From Blastobasis lacticolella (taxonomy: Eukaryota > Arthropoda > Insecta > Lepidoptera > Blastobasidae): a stretch of 64,000 nucleotides of DNA. Location: assembly GCA_905147135.1 (NCBI GenBank), contig CAJHUS010000009.1:1-64000 (forward strand), given 5' to 3'. The translations under genes were made by a program, and so were the position numbers. Shown in pieces: positions 1 to 9,874 of this stretch (the stretch's first letter is position 1; each line of letters starts with the position of its first letter). Under the pieces are notes generated by a model, which saw only the letters and a list, made by a program, of their open reading frames with translations, was not told where the DNA came from and did no database searches.

Positions 1-39
1 GCTCTTGTATGTAAGCTAAGGGAGCTTGATCGGGATTTT

Positions 40-660
40 AGTGTCACAGGAGATTTGGCCTAATCTTGAGAGATACGGGACGTGACATCGGAGCCAATGT
101 CACTGGACTCGTGGAACACAGATCCGATGAACCTCAATTTATCTGTTTTATTGACAGCTTCGTTCCCTTTAATGATAGTTTCAAGATCCGCGATGCAGTT
201 AGCCATAGATGCATGCTACTCTGTTTTGGCGATGCTCAGCTTCAATCCGTCGTTTTCTAGCACTTCCTTAGACATGTTTACCCTAGTTTCAAGATCCTGT
301 CTAAGCCTGCTCGCAAGTGCAATATCATCAGCGTATTCCATGAGTCATAGAAGCCTGTCGCAATAGATGTACAGACAATGGATTGAACTCTGGTGAAACC
401 CTACGGCAATCGGGGAGAGACACGGCTTCAGTATTGGCATATATGACCTGGATAATTCTAATGTTTGCCTCCGGCACAGATTTTGATCCAATGTCAAATG
501 CTCTTTCCAGATCAATAAATGCAGAGGTTGATTTCTGGGCGGTTCTCAGGGCAAATATCGGATCAATGGTGCCACAGATCGGCCTAAACCTGAATTGGCA
601 AGGAGCATTTCTGGCAAACTCTATGGTCTTTAGTCCGTTCGAGAACTTTGTATAGCTTAT
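40..660 (-). mobile_element. RTE-type LINE reverse transcriptase fragment
   Basis: Read on the minus strand, the interval gives conserved reverse transcriptase blocks in the right order. Near 600-480 there is a Q-F-x-F-R-P block followed by A-F-I-D-L-E-x-A-F-D. Near 335 there is a catalytic Y-A-D-D, followed by a L-x-I-A-K-T-E block. Near 140-70 there is a G-S-V-F-H-E-S block with a following D-V-T-S-R. This block order and wording is that of RTE-clade non-LTR retrotransposons common in Lepidoptera. The frame is broken several times and neither the endonuclease end nor the 3' tail is present, so this is a dead internal fragment. Clade assignment is by recall, not by a search. Confidence 0.7.
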
Positions 661-1499
661 AAGTTGTATAGTTGTCGATCTCCTAGTGCAAACATGTGGC
701 GTATCTGATTTGAGCGGAACTGATTTGAAAGCCGAAACTTTTTCACCATTATATTAGCTTAGCGTTATGCTCCCAACACATCTTTATCCGGAAAGGCGTT
801 AGTTCGCTGCCATTTCATGGCACATACCTTTTTGCCACCCCACGATGCCAGCATTCCGTGCCTTTGTCAATTCTTTGGCCGCCTCGAACACATCGAAATG
901 AAGTTTGTTTGAATTTCAGTGGACTTGTGGAAATTGCGCAAGAGCTAAGAGAGAGAGAGAGTGGTTTTAGCCTTTGCGCTCCAATGGAGGCATTCGGCTG
1001 CTTCTATAAACTCCTGGCTCTTGCTTTTTAAAGTCTTCTACTTAATGACTTGCGGATTCAAAAGACGACATGTAAGGTTTTGCAGTAGGCCGTCTACTAC
1101 TTACCTACCAGGAAGTCCATGACAAGGACTCGGTGCTATGTGTTAGGAGGCACTCTCCATGGATCACTTTGCAATTAGATACATAGGAAGTCGTTCCTCT
1201 TGTTGGTGGAAGTATTTAAAAAATCATTTGTATCTATTATCGATCTGACTTGCCAGATAATGTAACTTCCTTACTTTCAGAATGTACAAATTTTTGCAAC
1301 TGCTTGAAATGAAAATCACTGCGCACAGAAATATTTCTTTTTCTTTTCTTGTGCCGGAAATTGTGACAATTATTTAAAGGTACTTTATATATACTTAGGT
1401 TAAAGTTTTTAGTTAATTGATATGAACATGACTATCTAAATTGGTGTCGTATATATTAGTATTATCGTACTAGGCCGTAGTCTGCCTCCTAGCCTGAGT
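661..1499. other. No gene recognised
   Basis: I see no convincing coding region. A short (AG)n run lies near 950-962. A minus-strand open stretch near 780-910 gives a short peptide I cannot place; it may belong to the neighbouring LINE remnant. Confidence 0.4.
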
Positions 1500-2421
1500 C
1501 GCCACCATTACGAAGATACAGATTGATTTACAAACTTTTTATAGAAGTTGGTTAGTTGGAGATTGTATAAGTTAGTATTGTTAGAATATACTTTATTAAA
1601 GTATTTTCTTTTTGGTCTTTGTTGAGCTCTTTAAAGTTAGCTTTATAGATTAAAAAAATAGTTCGTTTAGAAAATCACAGTAAACTTTTCACGTCTATAC
1701 GATATATTAGAAAAAATATTATGAAAATGATTAAGATAATACCAGAAATGAATTCTGCATACCAAATTTACCACAGTAGCTTGATAATACAGACCAATTT
1801 GTAAATAGGTAATCGGCATAAAATACTTTAGCTTAGATAAATTGCTTAAATAAATAGCTTTATAAGGGTGTTTTTGTTAGGTATTTGTTTCTGCTATAGT
1901 TCGTTATATAAGAGTTATTAGCTCTTAAAGCAGATAACATTTGTTTACTTTTTACTTTTTTTACGATTTAATAAAAAAAAGACGATGAAAATGATAAACA
2001 TAAATACCAGAAATGGATTATGCATCTTCTATTTATTTGATAATTATACCAAACTTACCATAGTAGCCTGATAATACAGACCAATTTGTAAATAGGTAAA
2101 TCGCCTTTTAGAGGGAATTGTCACTACCGCAAGGATACAGAATTTTTTTCAACAACCTTTAGTTGCAAGAGGTTCTTAAAGTTTATATTTTTAGAATCGG
2201 CATAAAATAAGCTTTATTAGAGTATTTTTTTTGTTGTTATATTTTTCTGTTGTTTACAAGTTATTAGCTCTCAAAGCATTAAACAAATTGTTAACTTTTT
2301 ACTTTTATACGTTTCATTCAATATATTACTATGAAAATGATTAAAATAAATACCGGAAATGAATTTTACATCCTTGTTATATACGAAAATGATACCAAAC
2401 TTGCTGTAGTAGCCAGCGGAA
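1500..2421. repeat. Three degenerate tandem copies of an AT-rich unit
   Basis: The string ATGAAAATGATTAA, followed by an ATACCRGAAATG block and then a CCAAA..TACC..AGTAGC block, recurs at about 1721, 1984 and 2331. The upstream TTTTTACTTTT / ACGTTT blocks and the GTATTTT..TTTGTT blocks repeat with it. Spacing is about 263 and 347 bp, so the units differ by indels. The first two copies also share TGATAATACAGACCAATTTG. No coding potential is evident. It could be an old satellite fragment or internal repeats of an unknown element. Confidence 0.6.
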
Positions 2422-2802
2422 ATCTCATAGGTTTTATAAAAATATGGTTGGCGGAGGGGTCCTTTATACCCCTCTCGCCTCTAGCAGCAGCATTTTTTTC
2501 ATGGGGTCCGCGCTAGAAATGCTTAGAATTACCTAAGGAATAAATGTGGTGAGGCCCATAGCTCTATAAAAAATTTTAAGGTTCTGACGAGGCTTGGGCA
2601 GTCTTTATATGAAATATGATTGCTGGAAATAAGTGCTTGAAATGTGTCTAAAATGGAAAATGCTCGAATTCAACGTCAAACAGTGGTACGTTCATTTACT
2701 ACTAGTTTCAGCCCGTGGCTAGGTATAAGTAGATACATACTCGGTGTTCAGCATAGTCGCACTGGAATTACAAAGTAAGTAGTTGGATTTCATAGTATGT
2801 TC
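2422..2802. other. No gene recognised
   Basis: Nothing recognisable apart from a GC-skewed patch near 2455-2515. Confidence 0.4.
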
Positions 2803-3692
2803 TATAGGTCAACAACTTAACTGGTATATTGCCAGCGGTAGGTGAGATAGGTGGGAGGGTTTTGAACGCGGGGGTGCGGGGCGCGGGGCAGTAAGCCTTT
2901 TCTTCCGCGAAACGTCAGTTGATGACGTTCCTCGGAAAATGAATGCACACGAGATTATGCCCGAACTTGTCCCAAGATTAAGTATAATAAATATCCTGAG
3001 ACGAGGAACCTAATCTTTGTCAATGGCTTTTCAAACTTAATCTCGATTTTTAATTCGGTGCAAAAAAGTAAGTTTTTCTTCATATTTATTTTATGGCTCA
3101 CTGTGGGCCTTATAAGAAAACTCACTGTCGCCAAAGGGCGATTTAAAGGGCTATTATTTATGGAGATCCGCAAGCGAACTAAGGTCACCGACATATCTCG
3201 AAAGCACATAGCTCGCCGAACAGATGGCCTATGGGGCAGGAAAGTTCTCGGGTGGCAATCATGTACCGGAAGACGCAGCGTGAGTAGGCCTCCCACTAGG
3301 TGTGCCGACGATCTGGTAAAGATCGCAGGTGTAGCTGAATGCGGAAGGCGCAATACCCTTTGTGGGGATCTCTGGGGGATGCCTATGCCCAGAAGTGGGC
3401 ATCTTACGGCTGATATGATGATGATGATTTAATATGTACAAAATTTAGCAAACATTTCAAGCCTCCACCTCGGGATTTATCATCGGTAAATTAACCTCGT
3501 GTGCGTTATTCGAGAGTCTGTAGCAAAATAACCAACCGCGTTGTGCGGAGTCCGCGTTCGCACTGAGAAACGTCCCTTGTGCTCCCTGCCCCGCGCCCCC
3601 GCGCTGAGCCCCGAAACGTCACATGACGTTGCCATGACCCAATCTGCCCTCTCATACCGCAGGCGATACACTAGTTAAGTTGTCGACCTATA
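2803..3692. mobile_element. Inverted-repeat element (non-autonomous DNA transposon candidate)
   Basis: The left end (from TATAGGTCAACAACTTAACT at 2803) is matched by the reverse complement of the right end (TATAGGTCGACAACTTAACT, ending near 3692). The similarity continues inward for about 160 bp on each side, through a CGCGGGGGYGCGGGGC block, an AACGTCA block and a GCACACGAG block. This gives long, diverged terminal inverted repeats. No transposase is seen. A truncated RTE LINE tail sits in the middle (3158-3432), so part of the length is a later insertion. I could not see a clean target duplication, so the superfamily is open. Confidence 0.6.
3158..3432 (+). mobile_element. 5'-truncated RTE-type LINE 3' end
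   Basis: The translation from 3160 carries the typical RTE C-terminal wording: an A-R-R-T-D-G block, a W-x-x-x-T-G-R-R-S-V-x-R-P-P-T-R block, then a D-L-W-G-M-P-M-P block. The insert ends in TGATATGATGATGATGAT, the short ATG-repeat tail used by these LINEs. A sister copy lies at 51565-51728 with the same GCCCAG..GTGGGC..GGCTGATATGATGATGATG end. It appears to have landed inside the inverted-repeat element at 2803-3692. Confidence 0.75.
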
Positions 3693-4392
3693 AGGAGGTA
3701 TGTACTCGTAAAAATGACTCTGCATGAATGGAACTTACGAACCAACCGGTTATTAAAGCGGCTGAATGAAAATACATATCTTCTCACAAAATTTTGCGGT
3801 TGTTTTCTCTTTGATCAACCTATATCGTGAGTCCGAATGTATTTCTCGATTCTAAAAATAAGTAAGTAACAAAGGAGATATTTTTCGTTATTTAAAGAGC
3901 ATTCTAAGGATATTCTGGAATTATTCTAAGATTGCCCCCAAATCCTGAACTAAAGACAGATTGAGCGACCACCTCTTATGATCGGGGCCATTTTGGGTCT
4001 TAAAAGCTGGAGTGATCAATTAATAAATGAGAGAGCTAGAAATGTTTGACGTTCTCTTACATAGCTGGGACATATCGTAAAAAAAGGAGACATATCGTTA
4101 TAAAAATAAATTAAATCAAATAATGGGCGAGCGCAGCGAGCAGAGCTTAAAAGCTGGGGTGGTCAATTAAAGTATGATCCATCGAGAAATCACATATTTT
4201 TTTCAATTTTGGTTCATAAAGGTCACTTAGGGAAATCAATAAATGAACGATTGCAAGGAACTCGAAATTTTTGGGTCATAAAACCGAGGGCGATTGTGAA
4301 GTCAGGGCTGGGGGTCTGGTATACGCGAATAGAGCATGTTCATCAGTCTGAATACACCTAACACCGAAAAATCTGCACCAAGATTTCTGACA
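3693..4392. other. Non-coding; one short direct duplication
   Basis: The string TTAAAAGCTGG(A/G)GTG(A/G)TCAATTAA occurs near 4001 and again near 4149. A GCGAGCGCAGCGAGCAG motif lies near 4127. If the GPCR gene at 4398 continues to the left, this stretch is its first intron. I recognise no TM6/TM7 exon here. Confidence 0.4.
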
Positions 4393-4397
4393 CTAAC

Positions 4398-5151
4398 CCA
4401 GCATCCGTACAGCTTTGTCTTTGTCCGAATTACTCGTCGCCGAGCTGCTCCTCAGCTTGTACTGCGCCGACTTCATCTTCAAGGCGATCAGCACGTATAT
4501 CACCGTGATCACGGTCATCGGCACCACGAAGAACACGAACACCTCCATAATCAACATGATCTCCACATCACTGTCGACTGTGATATAACAATAGGAATAC
4601 TTTTTCTTCTCCAACAAATCTATATAAAACCCGTCCGGTACACAGAAGAGGCAAGATATCACCCAAATGATAGCGATGATCTTGAACACGCGCGACTTCG
4701 ACGAGAGTTTTTGGCGGAGGAACGGTCTGGTGATCACAAGGTACCGTTCGACAGTAAACGCTGATATGGTGAGGATGCTGCAGTTACTCAGGAAGTCCCA
4801 GAGTAGAAAGTGTATGTAGCAGCCCTCCTCTCCGAAAGGGTAGTAGTCTGGTATCCAGAGGATGTATATCTCGAGCGGGACGTAGAGTGTGATCATCAGG
4901 TCGCTGATGGCGAGGTTGAGGAGGTAGCAGTTGGTGGGCGTGCGCATGGAGCGATCGCGGTAGATCACGGCGCAAGTGCACGCGTTGCCGACGATGCTGA
5001 CTATCATGGAGAGTGTCCACAAACAGCTGATGATAATCTTGAACGTGGCAGTCTCGTCGAAGGTGACACCGTCCTCGTAGAAGGCCATTTCCATCGGACC
5101 AAAAAATGAATAAGTATTGTTCTCAACTCTACTGCGGTTCATGAATATCAT
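4398..5151 (-). CDS. Class A GPCR, first coding exon (TM1-TM5)
   Basis: The minus-strand frame starts at an ATG (5149-5151) and encodes about 251 residues of a rhodopsin-family receptor acting at the plasma membrane. The N-terminus has sequons at N5 and N11 and no obvious signal peptide. TM1 is near residues 39-64 and holds G-N. TM2 has L-A-x-S-D-L. TM3 ends in E-R-Y, the E/DRY G-protein motif. TM4 has the conserved W, and TM5 has a conserved P. A Cys before TM3 can pair with one in loop 2. The frame runs into a stop, but just before it is G|GTTAGT, a donor of the type used elsewhere in this window, after K-A-V-R-M-L-G, where many GPCRs enter TM6. The exon therefore ends near 4398 in phase 1, with TM6 and TM7 in later exons. 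The wording resembles peptide receptors (pyrokinin/TRH-like group); the exact ligand is unknown. Confidence 0.85.
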
Positions 5152-6453
5152 GTTTTCGGTTTAAATTGTTTGAATGAACGTAGTTAGTACGAGTAGTAGG
5201 GCGATACAGCTGATACGCTGCCCACGAAAGCCACGGAAACAATGTCGTATGAGAACTTTTGATGGGCTTTCGGGCTGCGCGCAATACAGGATGTTGGATA
5301 GTTCTTCGTGAGCCTTCTAAATCAACTCATACTATCATAACTATTAGCTAATTGAATATATTATTATCTCAAACTAAAAATACGAAGATGGCTGAAATAT
5401 GGGCCTTGTATATTTAATTCAAATGTAAATATTATTTCTGGCAACCGTTCATAAAGTAAGTTTACTACTTAAACTTTGTAAACTGTTGCCTGAAATAAAG
5501 ACTAATATATAGACTAAGAATAGTATATTATATTAATAGGTAAGATTTTATTTATTTATTTATTTAACATTTATTGTGCACAATATATAGTATACAAAAC
5601 GCATTTTAGCATATACCAGTCATACAATTTTATCACTAAAGGCGCAAATTCCTTGGATAGCGGTGTCGTCGTGGAGCTAGACACATTGTCAGATAATTTT
5701 GATAGCGGATGACAAATAAACTGACAGACAGCCAACCAGGAAGAACTTACAACATAAACAATGACAGGACCGCCATAACCTAAAAGCAGACTTATCTTCC
5801 GCGTACCCTATCGTAATATGAACGATGTTACCGAAAATATACATAGTGCGACTCCTAAACCGTGCCTTATTATTTCCATGAGTAACGTTTTAGTAACGTT
5901 ATTTATTCATCGCTGTGTTACGTTACGGCCAACCACTATACCCAGGAAACCGAGCTTATAGGTAGTGATATATTCCAGAAAATCTTGGTATTCATAACTA
6001 AGCTACTGTTTATCAAAGTTCGTACCATAGTCACGAATGAAAAGCAGAATTTTGAACTTTTGCGTTCATGTCTATTCACTAACAGTTCCCGCATTTTTTG
6101 CCCGTGCACAGTTCGGACCTCTGTGAACATTCAACTATCTCGCCGGACCCTATTATTTTTCCGGGATGAGACATATGACACTCGGGAATAATGTAGCTTC
6201 CAGTTGGTAAAAGAATTTCCAAACTCGATTCAGTTGTTTCGGAGATTACCCCCAACATACAAACGCACAACTTGTAGGCATACCTCTATAGCAAAGTTAC
6301 TATAGGGATTATGCATAAGCGAACTGCTTCCATTTTGCAGAGTGTATGCGGGAGTACCAGCAACATTGTCAATGTCTCATTCATTGAGATTGCCCAATAT
6401 TGAGATATTGGGTTAATCTACATGTCGCAAAATAGTTAAATAATTAACTAACA
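5152..6453. other. Upstream of GPCR exon; dispersed repeat fragment, otherwise no gene seen
   Basis: At 5546-5690 a (TTTA)n run followed by ACATTTATTGTGCACA resembles the 3' tail of a minus-oriented LINE or SINE, also seen at about 19665-19710. The remainder contains only short open frames without recognisable motifs. The GPCR promoter or 5' UTR exon may lie here, but no element can be named. Confidence 0.4.
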
Positions 6454-7314
6454 TTAGAATAAGCAGTTATCCAAATTCTGGAAAAAGTAGTAGTCTGTAG
6501 GCGCAAGGTCTGGTGAGTAGGGCGGATGACGGAGAGCTTCCAACCCCAGTTCTTGCAATTTGGAGACCGTCTGCTGTGCAGTATGAGGTCGCGCGTTGTC
6601 GTGCAGGAGCAGCGGAGACGAGCGATTGACTAATGCTGGTTGGAGATGTGCCAGCTTCTGCATCATTGTGTTCAGTTCTTCACAGTACACATCTGCAGTA
6701 ATGCTTACCCCGTTGGGTAAGAAGCTGTGATGAATCACACCGGCGCTAGACCACCAAACAGTGACCATCACTTTTCTAGGGGTAAGTTTTCGTTTAGGGC
6801 ATTGTTTAGGTGCTGAACCAGGATCCTACCAACTTGCTGAGCGCTTGCGGTTATCAAACAGAATCCATTTTTCATGCCAGGTAACAATGCGGTTTAAAAT
6901 TCTTTCATTTGTGTGTCTGTTGAGCAGTGCAAGGCACGTCTCGAAGCGTACTTCGCGCTGGCGCTCATTGAGTTCGTGAGGCACCCATTTGTCAAGCTTT
7001 TTTACCTTTGCCAATTTGACGCAAATTGACCAATATTGTTTTGACGCTAACGTCGAAAGCTGCTGCTAATTCAGCCGTAGATTGTGTATCATCAGCTTTA
7101 ATTCGTCATTGTCGACCAAAGTCTTCGGACGACCGCGAGGTTCATTTTTCAGGTCGAAATTTCCAGGACGGAAGCGAGCAAACCAATAACAGGTGGTGCG
7201 TTGGTTTGTAGTATTAGCTCCGTAAACGTCGATGATGTTGCGTGCCGCTTGTGCCGCGTTGCTGCCACGACGGTACTCATATTCCATAATTACTCGAATT
7301 TTTAACGTATCCAT
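6454..7314 (-). pseudogene. mariner-family transposase, inactivated
   Basis: Three minus-strand blocks in order (7314-7066, 7014-6826, 6771-6454) spell a mariner transposase that would cut and paste TA-flanked DNA. The first block carries the N-terminal helix-turn-helix region (Y-R-x-G, W-F-x-R-F, G-R-P). The second carries W-V-P-H-E-L, the linker before the catalytic core, then E-K-W-I-L-F-D-N. The third carries H-D-N-A-R-P-H and P-Y-S-P-D-L-A-P-T-D, with 34 residues between the two aspartates (DD34D spacing). The blocks are in different frames. The first catalytic aspartate, expected just before E-K-W, reads as histidine. The C-terminus stops early after L-D-N-C-L-F. I could not identify inverted terminal repeats. 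The copy is dead. Confidence 0.85.
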
Positions 7315-7714
7315 GATGACGAAAAAGATAGAAATGCAATGAAAATTTTACACTAATCAATAAACAAATGACTACTTTTGGAAAAATAATTACATGTTTT
7401 TAAAATAAAATAAATTTGAAATTAGAATTCTAAGCCAAACAAAAAATATTTTGATTTGAAATGGCCAGTATTGCAGAACGGCAATTTCATAGGTAAAGAC
7501 CTAATATATATGTCGCAGCCAAATGGTTAAATTAGCCGGTTAATTAAACGGCTAGCTATTTAAGCAGTTATTTAATTGAAAATTGGCCAAATTCATGAAC
7601 TTTGAAAGTAAAGTCTATCTATGTATACCTAATTCATATAAGGATTCAAATAATTTATTTGGCTTTTTAGTGAAGGAAAATATCGTGAAAAAACTTGCAT
7701 GTTAGAGATTAATT
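7315..7714. other. No gene recognised
   Basis: AT-rich flank of the mariner remnant. A string ATGTCGCAGCCAAATGGTTAAAT near 7510 resembles ATGTCGCAAAATAGTTAAAT near 6422 in direct orientation, so the mariner may sit between two halves of an older repeat. Confidence 0.3.
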
Positions 7715-7860
7715 CCAATTGTGAAGTCTGCCAATCCGCATTGGGCCTGAGTGGTAAACTACTTGTATTGCCCGTTCTCTCTCAATGAGAGGACAAATCC
7801 ATTCCCTAGTAGTTTAGATGTGTATAGGCTGACGACGACGGTGATAACGATTAGGTCGGC
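7715..7860 (+). repeat. Degraded lepidopteran SINE/LINE-tail repeat
   Basis: The order GTGAAGTCTGCCAATCCGCA, TTGGGCC, a CTCTCAATGAGAGGAC block, and a GTATAGGCTGACGACGACGG end matches the well-known body and tail of a tRNA-related lepidopteran repeat. The tRNA-like head and the A-rich tail are not clear, so this is a 3' piece. Confidence 0.55.
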
Positions 7861-7979
7861 ACCTTCATTGCACTTTTATTATAATGACAAAATAAATATG
7901 CCTACAAGTCAGATTTGTTTGTGTTTGTTACGGAATAGAAATTCGTAGTAAAAAATAACTTATCTGTAGATGGGCTGCC

Positions 7980-8148
7980 TGATGGATTTAGGGCATAAAA
8001 TAATATAAAAAGGCTGGATTAATATTGATATTTAATTACCAAAATGAAGGACACGTTCCAACAGCTTAGTCAACACAGAGAGAGAGAGGGATATATAAAA
8101 CATCATATTGACAGATACAGATTGCGTTTAGTAATTATTTATTCAACA
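7980..8148 (-). repeat. Copia A 3' LTR
   Basis: It starts TGATGGATTTAGGGC and ends TTATTCAACA on the plus strand, so it reads TG...CA in element orientation. It differs from the partner at 12488-12657 by only a few bases. The inner flank CTGGCCCTTAAACC is the decayed polypurine tract on the minus strand. Confidence 0.9.
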
Positions 8149-8418
8149 CTGGCCCTTAAACCAATAATCTGGTAAATATGTTATCACACTATTGGAGATA
8201 ATCACAAACAAGTTCAAAGAAATTTAAGAATTTAAGTTCCACTAAGTAATAATGTAAACAAATTATAAAAAAATAACTCAAGAACTTATTCTATACAACT
8301 ATATGTTTAAAACAAAATATTACATATATGTTACACATAATTAATCCCAACTGTTTATGAAACCTCTGTACATTAATACATTACAGTTTAATTAAGTAAG
8401 CATTAACTGATTTACAAA

Positions 8419-9755
8419 TTAATTGTGAACATCTCTACATAGAGGTTTTGTTAGTAAGTCTGCTATCATATCAGCAGTAAATAAGTATTTTACATCAACA
8501 CAGCTATTAGAAACATGCTCCCTGATGAAGTGGTGACGAATGTCAATATGCTTAGTTCTAGCATGGAGCATGGGGTTTTTACACAACTTGTGAGCAGATT
8601 GATTATCATTGAAAATTATTATTTGAAGTGTCAATCCAAGTATTTCATGCAAGAATTTGCGGAGAAACAGAGCCTCTTTACATGCGTCAGAAAGTGATAT
8701 GTATTCTGCTTCTGTGCTTGATAAAGCAGCTGTCCGTTGCTTCTTGCTCTCCCAAGAAACAATTGACTTGCCAACCATGAAGACATAGCCGGTGTAGCTA
8801 ATCGTCTGTCCACTTCGTTTCTTCCCCAGTCTGCATCAGCATAGCCGACAACGGCAATCTCACATTTGGGAAAAATCAAACAAAACTCTTTAGTACCTTT
8901 TAAGTACCGAAGAACCCTTTTTGCCACTTTCCAATGGGTTTCATTTTAGCCAACATTGTACTGACTCAAGTAGCTCACTGTATGTGCAATGTCCGGTCGA
9001 GAACCTATGGCAACATACATGAGTGATCCTATTAGACCTCTGTAATCAAACTTGTGATTATCCTTTTCATTTTCAGCCTTTGTAAGCTTCACACCAGTTT
9101 CCATGGGTGTTGCTGAAGGTTTGCAATCATCCATTTTGAATTTTTGTAATAATCTCTCTATGTAGCATGACTGGTCAAGTGTTATCTTATTATCATACCT
9201 GCATACACGCATTCCTAATACATGATGAGCTGGCCCCAAATCTGTGATTTCAAACTCACTTTTAAGCTTAACCTTGATCTGATTCTTGTCTGATGAATTG
9301 GGGGTAGAGAATAATATAATGTCATCAACATAGAGAGCCAAAAACATGAGTCTATCATGGTTTGTTTTATGATAAACACATGGTTCCGATTGTGACTTGG
9401 TGAACCCCAATTTATCACACAAGACCTTATTAATTTTCACATACCAAGCTTTTGAAGCTTGCTTCAAGCCGTAAATGGCTTTGTTCAACTTATATACTTT
9501 GTGTTCATTTCCTTTACATTTGAAGGCTTCAGGCTGCTCCATGTATACTGTTTCTTGGAGGTTACCATTGAGAAATGCTGTCTTTACATCAAGATGTTCA
9601 ATATCCATGTTATACTGAGAGGCAATAGCTAGTAGTGTTCGAATGCTCGAGTACCTGACAACGAGGGAGAACGTCTCACTGTAGTCAATCCCATACTGTT
9701 GAGTATAGCCCTTCGCTACCAGTCTGGCTTTATGTTTCAAAAGCTCACCATTCAA
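8419..9755 (-). pseudogene. Copia A reverse transcriptase and RNase H (frame-broken)
   Basis: The stretch 9755-8946 carries the Copia RT: A-R-L-V-A-K-G at the start, V-K-T-A-F-L-N-G, Y-G-L-K-Q-A-S-K-A-W-Y, and the catalytic Y-V-D-D. After a frame break, 8927-8631 and then 8778-8419 carry RNase H: D-A-D-W, S-W-E-S-K-K-Q-R-T, S-S-T-E-A-E-Y and the K-H-I-D-I-R-H-H-F-I-R block. It would copy element RNA into DNA inside virus-like particles. At least two frameshifts separate RT from a complete RNase H, so no full polypeptide is made from this copy. Confidence 0.9.
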
Positions 9756-9874
9756 ACCTCGTTTTTCTTAAATACCCACTTGCATTTGATTGCCTTTTGA
9801 CTTGGAACACGATCAGTAAGACTCCAGCATTTATTTGCATTAAATGAATCATATTCATCTTGCATAGCTTTTCT

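Noticed and set aside
3259..3441. Minus-strand small proteins over 2955-3441
   Set aside because: They are antisense to the RTE LINE tail and have no domain of their own.
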